Shown here piece by piece: positions 49,900 through 56,210 of a DNA stretch of 56,210 nucleotides. Origin of the DNA: a virus; the IMG/VR virus record IMGVR_UViG_3300020420_000018, positions 1 to 56,210 of that record, one strand, 5' to 3'. Positions within the stretch are counted from its first letter, which is position 1; each line of letters starts with the position of its first letter. Under the pieces are notes generated by a model. That model saw only the letters and a program-made list of their open reading frames with translations. It was not told the origin of the DNA and made no database searches. The position numbers and the translations under genes are program-made.

Positions 49900-50483
49900 A
49901 TTATGATTATAAAATTCTAGATTTAAAATATCATTTAAAGAGTCTAATAAATAAAAATACATGCAAAGAGCTAATTAATTTTTATGAAGCTAATAAAAAT
50001 TTAGCTAAACTTGAAGCTAGTTATAAATTTAATGAGCGTCAAAATTTATTTGACAACTGCAACTTTCTTAATCTTTCTGAAAATACTGAGAACGACGATT
50101 TTAAAAAACCTTACGAACTAATTATACAATATTTAAAAATAGTGTTAACAAATTATGAGATGCATGTTCGTTCTAAATTATGTCCTACTTTTGAAGTACA
50201 TAAGTTTATGAAACAAACTAATAACATTAGAATAATAAAATACGAAGTGGGTCAATCTATAAAAGATCACACTGATGCTGGTCCTCATACGAGAGGGTCA
50301 TTAACTATAAATTTAAACGATGATTATGAAGGAGGAGAGTTTAGATTTTTTGGTGGTAAGGTAAAATTAAACTTGAGTGCAGGCGAAGCTATGCTTTTTC
50401 CAGCTGAACCCATTTGGATCCATGGGACCGAACCTGTAACTAAAGGTGCGAGATACGCCATCAATTGTTTTCTAAAACAATGA
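49896..50483 (+). CDS. 2OG-Fe(II) oxygenase, P4Hc-like, complete triad
   Basis: A 195-residue protein. EVGQSIKDHTDAGPHTRGSL with H125 and D127, LNDDYEGGEFRFF, FPAEPIWIHGTEPVTKGARYAI with H176 and R186. All active-site residues are present, and it serves as an internal reference for the altered copy at 18053. Read with 49675 and 50480 by overlapping codons. Substrate unknown. Confidence 0.8.
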   Translation: MNYDYKILDLKYHLKSLINKNTCKELINFYEANKNLAKLEASYKFNERQNLFDNCNFLNLSENTENDDFKKPYELIIQYLKIVLTNYEMHVRSKLCPTFEVHKFMKQTNNIRIIKYEVGQSIKDHTDAGPHTRGSLTINLNDDYEGGEFRFFGGKVKLNLSAGEAMLFPAEPIWIHGTEPVTKGARYAINCFLKQ

Positions 50484-51013
50484 AATTAGCCTACTCAATA
50501 CCTGGAAAGATCTGGTGTATATCTAATTTTTTAGATTATAATATGTACAAAGGTATTCACAATGCCATTATTAAAGAAAGAAATAAGATAAATCTGCACA
50601 GTGTGAAAGGTCTATGGGGTGATGATTTAATTAAAAATATTATACCACCCATGAGAACGCAAGTAAGTAACTATAAACCTTTTGAACACTTAAAAACTCT
50701 AGTTAAACACAATCCCTATTTTCAAATGAGCGATACAAAAGAGATGTCAACTACAATTCATTACATGAAGAAAGGCGCTGGTGTTAATTGGCATGATGAT
50801 GGTTCTTGGAAATATGGGGCTACTTTTTATGTAAATCATAAATGGCATAAGCAATGGGGCGGTGAGTTTATGTTTCTTGATAATAATGGTCATGGTTGGA
50901 TACCACCTGTGGGTAACTCTGTAATTATTGTTAAAGCTCCTATTCCACATAAAGTTAACCCTGTTTTAAGTCCAGTTGTTCCTAGAATTTCTGTGCAAAT
51001 GTTTATGAAATAG
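50480..51013 (+). CDS. 2OG-Fe(II) oxygenase-like protein
   Basis: From ATG 50480 (overlapping the previous TGA), 177 residues. MKKGAGVNWHDDGSWKYGAT has H105 and D107; the last part has VIIVKAPIPHKVNPV with H157 and VPRISVQMFM with R169. A loop rich in His and Trp (VNHKWHKQWGGEFMF) lies between. The motif order fits a 2-oxoglutarate oxygenase. Substrate unknown. Confidence 0.65.
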   Translation: MKLAYSIPGKIWCISNFLDYNMYKGIHNAIIKERNKINLHSVKGLWGDDLIKNIIPPMRTQVSNYKPFEHLKTLVKHNPYFQMSDTKEMSTTIHYMKKGAGVNWHDDGSWKYGATFYVNHKWHKQWGGEFMFLDNNGHGWIPPVGNSVIIVKAPIPHKVNPVLSPVVPRISVQMFMK

Positions 51014-51027
51014 AATGAGGTGTAGTA

Positions 51028-51420
51028 GTGAATCCAGAGAAAAAATTTTGGTATGAAATTAAAAATTTTAACGTTAAGAACAACTGCAAATTATCGTTTA
51101 CCCGTGTAGAAAACACTGCTTCTTGGGGTACTCCGGACATACTCGGATACAATACTAATAATTATTTTTTTACTGTTGAATTAAAAGTAACAAAAACAAA
51201 CAAGGTCCGCCTGTCGCCTCACCAAATAGCGTTCCATGTGAAACACCCTGACAATACATTTATTCTAGTTAAGGCCCTCTCCCTTAACTCCATAAAACTT
51301 TATGAGGGGAAGGTTATCAAGGAGCTTGATGCTCAAGGCTTGCGGCTTGAAGCTTGCTCCTCGGGGCTTGAGGCTTGCTTCTCAAGGCTTGCAGCTTGTG
51401 GCTTGCCGCTTGAGGCTTGA
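51028..51420 (+). CDS. PD-(D/E)XK nuclease-like protein with minisatellite tail
   Basis: 130 residues from GTG 51028, with GAGGTG upstream. The first 90 residues have RVENTASWGTPDILGY, FFTVELKVTKTNKVRLSPHQ and AFHVKHPDNTFILVKALS, in which D-x(n)-E-x-K matches Holliday-junction resolvase or VRR-type nucleases. The last 26 residues (GLRLEAC, SSGLEAC, FSRLAAC, GLPLEA) are encoded by a 7-base tandem repeat that also encodes the tail of the antisense gene at 51333. Confidence 0.6.
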   Translation: MNPEKKFWYEIKNFNVKNNCKLSFTRVENTASWGTPDILGYNTNNYFFTVELKVTKTNKVRLSPHQIAFHVKHPDNTFILVKALSLNSIKLYEGKVIKELDAQGLRLEACSSGLEACFSRLAACGLPLEA

Positions 51421-51428
51421 CGCTTAGG
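51324..51428. repeat. 7-base minisatellite, GCTTG register, array 1
   Basis: GCTTG occurs at 51324, 51338, 51345, 51352, 51366, 51373, 51387, 51394, 51401, 51408 and 51415, and GCTTA at 51422, all exactly in a 7-base register. The three empty slots hold GCTCA, CCTCG and TCTCA. Twelve of 15 slots keep the core. It overlaps the ends of two convergent genes. Confidence 0.85.
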
Positions 51429-51542
51429 GCCCGGACCAGGCGCACGCTCCACTTGCTCCGTCGAGCTTGGCTCGCTAATGGCCTGATCCAGTTTATTACG
51501 TAGCTTGCGTAATTCTTTATAATATTTTGGATGTCTAAACAT
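51333..51542 (-). CDS. 69-residue protein coupled to the GP88-like gene
   Basis: The ATG overlaps the GP88-like stop (TAATG). MFRHPKYYKELRKLRNKLDQ is a basic helix; then a Ser/Glu/Gly-rich linker and heptads KRQASSG, KPQAASL, EKQASSP, EEQASSR encoded by the antisense of the 7-base array. Not recognised beyond this. The last 88 bases overlap the plus-strand nuclease gene tail to tail. Confidence 0.55.
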   Translation of the reverse strand: MFRHPKYYKELRKLRNKLDQAISEPSSTEQVERAPGPGPKRQASSGKPQAASLEKQASSPEEQASSRKP

Positions 51543-52135
51543 TAATGCTTCCCGTATGAAACTACTTTTACAGCAGGATCCCAACATTGTCTACAGTCAC
51601 CGCAGGAATTATTTTGTTTAGGTGCTGGACACGTGGCGCCAGATTCTACAACCATTGAAGAGTTTGGCCAGCTGTCGTTGCGCTGTCCAATCATTGGCGG
51701 GCTAAATCTGATCACCAGGTTACCAGGTTTATTATATAAATAATTTTTTATCCAAGCCTCCCGGGTTGGCATCCAGTGCTTAACTTCAGGTGTCAATTTA
51801 CATACTGAATAAATTTTGTTTAAGTGTTCCAGGTCTTGAACGTCTCCGGCGTCGTGCCATCTAAAATATTTTTGACGTTTAACTTGTACAACCATTGCTG
51901 CAACCCACAGAGAATTTTTAATTTTTTCTAGTCTATCATATTGAGCTGCTTTAATTGCTTTGTATCTTGTGTAATTACCTTTCAAAGCGTAACAGCTGGC
52001 ACAGACTGAACCTTTTATTTTTCTAAGCTTTGATCCTGTCTTACACTCCCAGGCTGGCAGGCTATAAGATAGCCCAGGCATTTTGCTTGTACGGGTTAGA
52101 CTACCTGTTATTTGTTTTGCTATTTTTACTTTCAT
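51542..52135 (-). CDS. GP88-like protein (Gene product 88 family)
   Basis: A 197-residue protein. SLTRTSKMPGLSYSLPAWEC, GSVCASCYALKGNYTRYKAI, WVAAMVVQVKRQKYFRWHDA and HWMPTREAWIKNYL match the GP88 family, found in phages and named from mycobacteriophages. A second Cys cluster (CPAPKQNNSCGDCRQCWDPA) lies near the C-terminus; with CASC it may bind a metal or Fe-S centre. Function unproven. Promoter at 52142-52169 implies a nearly leaderless mRNA. Confidence 0.7.
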   Translation of the reverse strand: MKVKIAKQITGSLTRTSKMPGLSYSLPAWECKTGSKLRKIKGSVCASCYALKGNYTRYKAIKAAQYDRLEKIKNSLWVAAMVVQVKRQKYFRWHDAGDVQDLEHLNKIYSVCKLTPEVKHWMPTREAWIKNYLYNKPGNLVIRFSPPMIGQRNDSWPNSSMVVESGATCPAPKQNNSCGDCRQCWDPAVKVVSYGKH

Positions 52136-52146
52136 ATATCCTATAT
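52136..52146. promoter_or_regulatory. Operator-like motif ATATCCTATAT, copy 2
   Basis: Exact copy of the 45185-45195 motif. It lies between the -10 box and the ATG of the GP88-like gene. Confidence 0.45.
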
Positions 52147-52169
52147 AATCCTTTATTCTTTATTGTCAA
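52142..52169 (-). promoter_or_regulatory. Promoter of the GP88-like gene, leaderless
   Basis: On the minus strand TTGACA (52164-52169), 16-base spacer, TATATA (52142-52147), then six bases and the ATG at 52135. The predicted start falls at or next to the ATG. No Shine-Dalgarno. Confidence 0.6.
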
Positions 52170-52256
52170 GCTTGTGGCTTGCGGCTTCAGGCTCTTCAAC
52201 CCGCCCACGCGTTGAGTTAGCGGTAGAGTCCCCTGAAGCTTGCAGCTTGCAGCTTG
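52170..52256. repeat. 7-base minisatellite, array 2
   Basis: GCTTG or variants at 52170, 52177, 52184 and 52191 (register 7) and again at 52238, 52245 and 52252. Same unit as at 51324-51428; the two arrays flank the GP88-like gene pair. Confidence 0.7.
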
Positions 52257-52420
52257 ACCAGTGGGGAGCGTGATATATTGCTGCTAGCCTCACAGCTTCA
52301 ATCTTCTTGCCCACTGATCCCAGGTCCAGCCTTAAAGATGCTCGAGACTGTCTGTACTGGACCAGGGATCAGCACCCAGGAAAGACGGTCAACAGCTGAC
52401 GGTGTGATCCTGGATACTAC
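52170..52420. ncRNA. GC-rich, highly structured non-coding segment
   Basis: About 250 bases without a plausible gene and visibly richer in G+C than its surroundings. GCTTCAGG (52184-52191) pairs with CCTGAAGC (52232-52239). A 16-base inverted repeat with one mismatch (52314-52329 with 52357-52372) encloses a 27-base loop. CCAGGA/TCCTGG (52376-52381, 52408-52413) encloses GTCA-ACAGC-TGAC. This suggests a structured RNA or packaging/recombination site. Transcription and strand are unknown. Confidence 0.4.
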
Positions 52421-52427
52421 CCATTAA

Positions 52428-52589
52428 TTAATTCTTAACTTCCATATCCTCCGTAAGTACAAGTGGTTTTTTAAAATTGTACTGTTCTAAAATTCTTAAT
52501 CTTTTATGAACCGTTTCAAAAAGTTTGTGTTGTAGTTTTATCATTTCTCCAACATCCTGAAAAAGTTCTTTGATTTTTTCATCTGTCAT
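52428..52589 (-). CDS. 53-residue helical protein
   Basis: ATG overlaps the stop of the 52586 gene (ATGA). MTDEKIKELFQDVGEMIKLQ then HKLFETVHKRLRILEQYNFK: an amphipathic helix pair and an acidic end. Translationally coupled second gene of a minus-strand operon. Function unknown. Confidence 0.5.
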   Translation of the reverse strand: MTDEKIKELFQDVGEMIKLQHKLFETVHKRLRILEQYNFKKPLVLTEDMEVKN

Positions 52590-52777
52590 AATTGCACCCT
52601 CCAAGTTGTTGTTGCTGTTCTATAACCTTCATTGTCCAGGTCATAATAAGTCATACAAGGTACACCATCTTTAGATGTAAAGTATCTACACAGTTCAGTC
52701 CACTTTGCATTTCTTGTAATATGCTTTTTGTGTTTCTTAGCCCAAAAAGTTATTTTAAATGTTTTGTTTAGTTCCAT
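52586..52777 (-). CDS. 63-residue protein of unknown function
   Basis: MELNKTFKITFWAKKHKKHI, WTELCRYFTSKDGVPCMTYY and DNEGYRTATTTWRVQL: a small beta-rich domain whose form recurs in marine phages. AAAGGAA lies upstream. It is the first gene of the minus-strand operon controlled by the site at 52797. Function unknown. Confidence 0.55.
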   Translation of the reverse strand: MELNKTFKITFWAKKHKKHITRNAKWTELCRYFTSKDGVPCMTYYDLDNEGYRTATTTWRVQL

Positions 52778-52796
52778 ATTCTTTATTCCTTTCTAT

Positions 52797-52814
52797 TAGG
52801 ATAATCCCATACTA
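52797..52814 (-). promoter_or_regulatory. 18-base operator-like site, copy 1
   Basis: On the minus strand TAGTATGGGATTATCCTA, 20 bases upstream of the 52777 start. It matches the plus-strand site at 52940 in 16 of 18 bases and contains the inverted GGAT/ATCC core. TAGTAT may also be the -10 element. Confidence 0.55.
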
Positions 52815-52881
52815 ATGTGGCAAAAATAAGGCAGAAACAAAAATAATTTATTTTTATTCAACCACAGGTTGTGCTGCGAAA

Positions 52882-52903
52882 TAGAATCATTCTAAACTGG
52901 AAA
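52882..52903. promoter_or_regulatory. Palindrome-related operator-like site, copy 2
   Basis: Twenty of 22 bases equal 47124-47145, including the inverted repeat TAGAAT-C-ATTCTA. It lies between the two divergent operons at 52777 and 52981, just upstream of the plus-strand promoter. Confidence 0.45.
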
Positions 52904-52921
52904 TATAATTAATTTTTTTAT

Positions 52922-52950
52922 TTGACATTGTTTTTAATATAGTATAGGAT
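52922..52950 (+). promoter_or_regulatory. Promoter for the 52981 gene
   Basis: Perfect TTGACA (52922-52927), 17-base spacer, TAGGAT (52945-52950). The -10 lies inside the 52940 operator, so a bound protein would block it. AAAGGA follows before the ATG. Confidence 0.6.
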
Positions 52951-52957
52951 TTTCCTA
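52940..52957 (+). promoter_or_regulatory. 18-base operator-like site, copy 2
   Basis: TAGTATAGGATTTTCCTA; the perfect inverted repeat TATAGGA-TTT-TCCTATA spans 52943-52959. It lies 24 bases from the 52981 start, mirroring copy 1 in the divergent operon. Confidence 0.6.
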
Positions 52958-52980
52958 TATACAAGAAAGGAAATACAAAT

Positions 52981-53550
52981 ATGAAAGCAATGACTAAATA
53001 TCAGCTGGAGCATTTTAAAACTAAAGTAAAAGATAAATTCGCTCCAATGATTGAAGAGGCGGATTTGTCTCTTCGTAAGATAGTGGCGGATATGACTGAA
53101 AGCGCAGAAAAAAAGCTATCAGATAAAATAGGCGCGACTGAAATAATAAAGCTGTTGGAAGATGCAGAAGCGGAGCATATTAAAGCAATGAAAAAAGCTA
53201 GAACTTTTTTCACTAAAAATATAACCGCGGAGCAAAAACAAAACCTAGATTATAAATTTAAAAAAGAAGAGAAGCTGGGTTTTGATAGTTATTCTAGTAA
53301 TAGGATAACTCCGGAGGATTGTAAAGAGCAGATAAGAAGCTGGGCTCAATCACTTGCAGAACGTGAAGCAGAAAAAACTCCAATAGGTAAAAAGAAAGTT
53401 AAGCTATTACAATTAAAAGAAGATGCGATTTCAGATGTAATGGAAAGCGGGATGCCAGCTGAACTAATTGAGAAATTAGGACAGCGGTTGAAAGTGATAG
53501 GAATTGCCTGGAATAATAATGTTAAGGCCATAGGACAGGACTTAAATTAA
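52981..53550 (+). CDS. 189-residue coiled-coil protein of unknown function
   Basis: MKAMTKYQLEHFKTKVKDKF onward, charged and helical throughout: ADLSLRKIVADMTESAEKKL, LLEDAEAEHIKAMKKARTFF and KTPIGKKKVKLLQLKEDAIS. No known domain. It is a single-gene unit with strong promoter, operator and a terminator-like hairpin, so it is likely tightly controlled, early and abundant. A regulator or a host-takeover factor is possible. Confidence 0.55.
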   Translation: MKAMTKYQLEHFKTKVKDKFAPMIEEADLSLRKIVADMTESAEKKLSDKIGATEIIKLLEDAEAEHIKAMKKARTFFTKNITAEQKQNLDYKFKKEEKLGFDSYSSNRITPEDCKEQIRSWAQSLAEREAEKTPIGKKKVKLLQLKEDAISDVMESGMPAELIEKLGQRLKVIGIAWNNNVKAIGQDLN

Positions 53551-53579
53551 TTAGTTATTAGTTAACCTTTCTGCTAATA

Positions 53580-53600
53580 CCCTGGCCCTTCGGGCCAGGG
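53580..53600 (+). terminator. Very stable UUCG hairpin
   Basis: CCCTGGCCC and GGGCCAGGG form a 9-bp all-match stem around TTC (C-UUCG-G closing). No U-run follows; it may act as a terminator for 52981 or protect the 3' end. Confidence 0.6.
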
Positions 53601-53783
53601 ACCACAAGCCATAGAGGTACCAGACCGGTTACCACTTTTAAAAATTTTATAATAATTGTTTTTTTGTTTACAGACTAGGGGTCCCAGAGCAACGTATTTA
53701 TGCTAGGTTTTTTAAATAGATAGTGGTAAAATACTTTGCAAGTTTTCAAAATACTTACAAAAAAATTTTGCGGAAAAATTTTT
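53601..53783. other. Non-coding gap before terL
   Basis: 183 bases with no plausible gene. AT-rich with several T/A runs; near inverted bases GGTACC and GGTTACC at about 53616-53632. I see no clear promoter for terL, only weak TTTACA and TATTTA candidates near 53667-53702. Confidence 0.4.
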
Positions 53784-55259
53784 ATGAATGAAAAATTTAT
53801 ACAGAACTTAGATAAATTACCTGCTGATGTAAGAAGAGAGTTTGCTTTACTAGCAAACAAGTATGGTGAAAAGAAAAAACAAGATACAATTCAAACTGAC
53901 TTTCTATCTTTTGTTAAACATGTATGGCCTGATTTTATTGAAGGCTCGCATCACAAACGAATCGCAGACAAGTTTAATAAACTTGCATCTGGAGAAATAA
54001 AAAGATTAATTATTAATATGCCACCAAGGCATACTAAATCAGAATTTGGTTCTTATCTTTTACCTGCATGGATGGTTGGTAAAAATCCTAAATTAAAAAT
54101 TATTCAATCTACTAACACTACAGAATTATCAGTGCGTTTTGGTCGTAAGGCCAAAGCTCTTATTGACTCTCCTGAGTATCAAAAAGTATTTAAAACAAAA
54201 CTCAGAGAAGATTCACAAGCCGCTGGTAAGTGGGAAACCGCTCAAGGAGGTGAGTACTATGCAGCCGGTGTGGGTTCGGCAATAACAGGAAGAGGTGCAG
54301 ACCTTTTAATTATTGACGACCCGCACTCTGAACAAGACGCTATGAATTCACAAGCACTTGAGCGAACTTACGAATGGTATACATCAGGGCCAAGACAACG
54401 TCTTCAACCTGGTGGATCTATTATTGTAATTATGACTCGTTGGAATGAAAAAGATTTAACAGGCAGATTGTTAAATGCACAAAAAGAAGTCAAAGCAGAT
54501 CAGTGGGAGATAATAGAATTTCCTGCCATCATGCCTTCAGGTGAACCTGTGTGGCCTGAGTATTGGAAGCTAGAAGATTTAGAATCTGTCAAAGCCAGTA
54601 TACCTTTATCAAAATGGAATGCACAATACATGCAGAACCCAACATCAGAAGAAGGTGCATTAATAAAACGTGAGTGGTGGAAACCTTGGGAGGATGATGA
54701 ACTGCCTCCACTAGAACATGTAATACAATCTTACGATACAGCTTTTATGAAAAAACAAACTGCAGACTACAGTGCGATAACAACATGGGGAGTCTTTCGT
54801 CCATCAGAAGATGACCCACCAAATTTAATTTTAGTTGACATGATAAAAGGTCGATACGAATTCCCAGAGCTTCGTAGGATCGCGCTTGAACAATACGGCT
54901 ACTGGAATCCAGAAACAGTTATCATTGAAGGTAAGGCATCTGGACTACCACTAACTTATGAGTTGCGTAAGATGGGGATACCTGTTATAAATTTTACACC
55001 TAGTAAAGGCAACGATAAGCACACTAGGGTTAACGCAGTTTCTCCGATGTTTGAATCGGGACTGATATGGGCGCCCAAAGAAATGGAATTTGCACAGGAA
55101 GTAATTGAAGAATGTGCTGCTTTTCCTTACGGAGATCATGACGACTTAGTTGATTCCATGACCCAAGCGTTAATGAGATTTAGACAAGGTGGGTTGATTT
55201 CTCATCCTGAAGACTATATAGATGAACCTATAGTTCATAAACAAAGGACATACTATTAA
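53784..55259 (+). CDS. terL: Terminase large subunit
   Basis: 491 residues from ATG 53784 with GGAA upstream. ATPase domain: INMPPRHTKSEFGSYLLPAW (Walker A-like, residues about 80-87), adenine region LKIIQSTNTTELSVRFGR, Walker B ADLLIIDDPHSEQDA (about 172-186) and IMTRWNEKDLTGRL coupling motif. Nuclease domain: VIQSYDTAF, VIIEGKASG, and FPYGDHDDLVDSMTQALM, the metal-binding aspartates. It powers genome packaging and cuts DNA. Followed by overlap with the next gene. Confidence 0.92.
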   Translation: MNEKFIQNLDKLPADVRREFALLANKYGEKKKQDTIQTDFLSFVKHVWPDFIEGSHHKRIADKFNKLASGEIKRLIINMPPRHTKSEFGSYLLPAWMVGKNPKLKIIQSTNTTELSVRFGRKAKALIDSPEYQKVFKTKLREDSQAAGKWETAQGGEYYAAGVGSAITGRGADLLIIDDPHSEQDAMNSQALERTYEWYTSGPRQRLQPGGSIIVIMTRWNEKDLTGRLLNAQKEVKADQWEIIEFPAIMPSGEPVWPEYWKLEDLESVKASIPLSKWNAQYMQNPTSEEGALIKREWWKPWEDDELPPLEHVIQSYDTAFMKKQTADYSAITTWGVFRPSEDDPPNLILVDMIKGRYEFPELRRIALEQYGYWNPETVIIEGKASGLPLTYELRKMGIPVINFTPSKGNDKHTRVNAVSPMFESGLIWAPKEMEFAQEVIEECAAFPYGDHDDLVDSMTQALMRFRQGGLISHPEDYIDEPIVHKQRTYY

Positions 55260-55786
55260 TGGAATACGAACGATACGAAGATGTGATTGACGCTTATAAT
55301 TCTGGCGTAGGAGTAGTGCAAGGAGAGTCCTTGACGGATTACATTAAAAGGAATAATATAAAAATTAAGGAAATTGAAATAGACAATTTAGATAATCTAG
55401 AAGGAAGTAGACCTATGGAAAAAGAAGGCGTCATGCAACTTGCATCAGGCAACATGGATATTAGAATCGAAGAAGTTGTCAAAGAATTTATCAAAAGAAA
55501 TGGTAGAAGACCAAAATCTCTTGAAGAGATAAAAGAATTTTACATGCAAGAAATGATGTCTGGCGGTGGAGCTAAATCTAATAGAGACAATGTAATGTTG
55601 GCTGGATACGAGCCAGGTAAATATGATCCTGAAGAAATTGAAATGTATGAAAATTACAAATACGAAATGAATGAGCAAAGACCTGGAATGCCTATCATCG
55701 ACATCGATGAATTTTTAAGAATGGAATTAGGTCAAGCTAGAGCTGACGTTGCTGTCGGAGGATTACCTGCTATCCTAGGAGTTTAA
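55259..55786 (+). CDS. Packaging-module protein of unknown function
   Basis: A 175-residue acidic, helical protein: VVQGESLTDYIKRNNIKIKE, IEEVVKEFIKRNGRRPKSLEE and MLAGYEPGKYDPEEIEMYEN. It resembles a protein family that follows the large terminase in marine phages. It starts one base into the terL stop codon. Might be a head-completion or packaging partner; no catalytic motif seen. Confidence 0.6.
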   Translation: MEYERYEDVIDAYNSGVGVVQGESLTDYIKRNNIKIKEIEIDNLDNLEGSRPMEKEGVMQLASGNMDIRIEEVVKEFIKRNGRRPKSLEEIKEFYMQEMMSGGGAKSNRDNVMLAGYEPGKYDPEEIEMYENYKYEMNEQRPGMPIIDIDEFLRMELGQARADVAVGGLPAILGV

Positions 55787-55787
55787 C

Positions 55788-56210
55788 ATGAAGATCGCTG
55801 ATTATGGGAAGGCGATAACTTCGTACATCGAATCACCTACAACTGCCCAAAAATTAAAATCAAAAGCAAACGCTGAAACACTTGGTAGAACTTTCTTAGC
55901 AGAAGGATCAAAAGATATTGTAGAGCCACCAAAATCTATGCAGGTAGATACAACTACAAAAGGTCCGGATCTTTTTACAATCGATAAGTTTAAAGACAAA
56001 GCAGAAATATATGTTGGTGCTTGGCATAATAAAGCATTACCTAATGATGACATTAAATCTGCATTAAATAAATTTACGAAACAAGGACTCAATGACGGTA
56101 CGTTTACTGTAGACGAAGCAATCAAAGTTGTACAAGATTTAAAATTTCAATTTCAAGACAGAGCACAGAAACAGAGATTACGTGATGTAATACCTGAAGG
56201 TATTGGAACT
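55788..56210 (+). CDS. N-terminal part of a virion-type gene, cut by the window end
   Basis: Open for 141 codons to the last base: MKIADYGKAITSYIESPTTA, then LGRTFLAEGSKDIVEPPKSM, DKAEIYVGAWHNKALPNDDI and ending VIPEGIGT. Helical and charged. It overlaps no other gene and starts one base after the previous stop. I infer that it continues at the window start as the fragment at 1-152. Confidence 0.6.
   Translation, partial: MKIADYGKAITSYIESPTTAQKLKSKANAETLGRTFLAEGSKDIVEPPKSMQVDTTTKGPDLFTIDKFKDKAEIYVGAWHNKALPNDDIKSALNKFTKQGLNDGTFTVDEAIKVVQDLKFQFQDRAQKQRLRDVIPEGIGT

Noticed and set aside
52030-52215. Plus-strand ORF of 61 residues over the GP88-like gene start
   Set aside because: It is antisense to a recognised gene and crosses its promoter and the minisatellite.
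51324-52256. CRISPR array
   Set aside because: The repeats are 7 bases in a continuous register, without the 20-40 base repeats and unique spacers of CRISPR, and no cas genes are near. The Cas4-like nuclease at 47154 is a general phage exonuclease type.
53601-53783. tRNA gene or attachment site before terL
   Set aside because: I could not fold a cloverleaf or find a T-loop pattern, and no integrase was found that would need an attachment site.

Overview
The window looks like one nearly complete genome of a tailed double-stranded DNA phage, probably short-tailed (podovirus-like), infecting an AT-rich marine bacterium. The reasons are tight packing of phage genes, AT-rich base composition throughout, and many small proteins that resemble families I know from marine metagenomic phage genomes. 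No host gene, rRNA, tRNA, integrase or CRISPR array was recognised. The two window ends appear to be the two halves of one gene lying between the terminase and portal genes, so the molecule is probably circular or circularly permuted, cut inside that gene. The host is not identifiable from the sequence.

Layout. (1) 1-9206 is the head module: portal, then a chain of about 14 tiny, mostly very basic genes with overlapping ends, a GroES-like co-chaperonin, a scaffold-like protein, a decoration-like protein and the major capsid protein. (2) 9207-15857 is the neck and tail-fibre module: P22/T7-like adaptor proteins, repeat-rich fibres and a tail-collar protein, with hairpin terminators between transcription units. 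(3) 15854-18565 is a five-gene minus-strand island of four 2-oxoglutarate/Fe(II)-type oxygenase-like proteins and one sulfotransferase, set inside the tail genes. (4) 18613-31405 holds a large tail hub protein, small virion genes, a cassette of an arginase-fold-like protein plus two glycosyltransferases, and the internal (ejection) virion proteins including one of 1434 residues.

(5) 31402-41407 is replication: an SNF2-type helicase on the minus strand, an AEP-type primase, a third glycosyltransferase, a UvrD-like helicase, a DUF3310 protein and a family A DNA polymerase with leucine at the site equivalent to E. coli Phe762. (6) 41404-47858 carries small membrane and coiled-coil proteins, an M15 peptidase (endolysin candidate), two more oxygenases, a ribbon-helix-helix-like regulator, a methyltransferase-like protein, a LAGLIDADG homing endonuclease and a RecB/Cas4-like nuclease. 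(7) 47859-53783 is a mosaic accessory and regulatory zone: an iteron-like segment with a (CG)5 tract, three more oxygenases, a minus-strand small terminase, a 7-bp minisatellite that encodes heptad-repeat protein tails on both strands, a GC-rich structured non-coding segment and a pair of matching operator-like sites at divergent promoters. (8) 53784-56210 returns to packaging with the large terminase.

Taken together: TerS and TerL package DNA through the portal into a GroES-assisted capsid. A short tail with modified fibres or glycans binds the cell, and the internal proteins escort the DNA in. Replication uses PolA, an AEP primase and SF1/SF2 helicases. The most unusual features are nine oxygenase-like genes in one phage, the sulfotransferase/glycosyltransferase cassettes inside the virion gene block, and the repeat- and operator-rich zone at 47.1-53.0 kb. 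Promoter, terminator and operator calls are pattern matches made by eye, without statistics.
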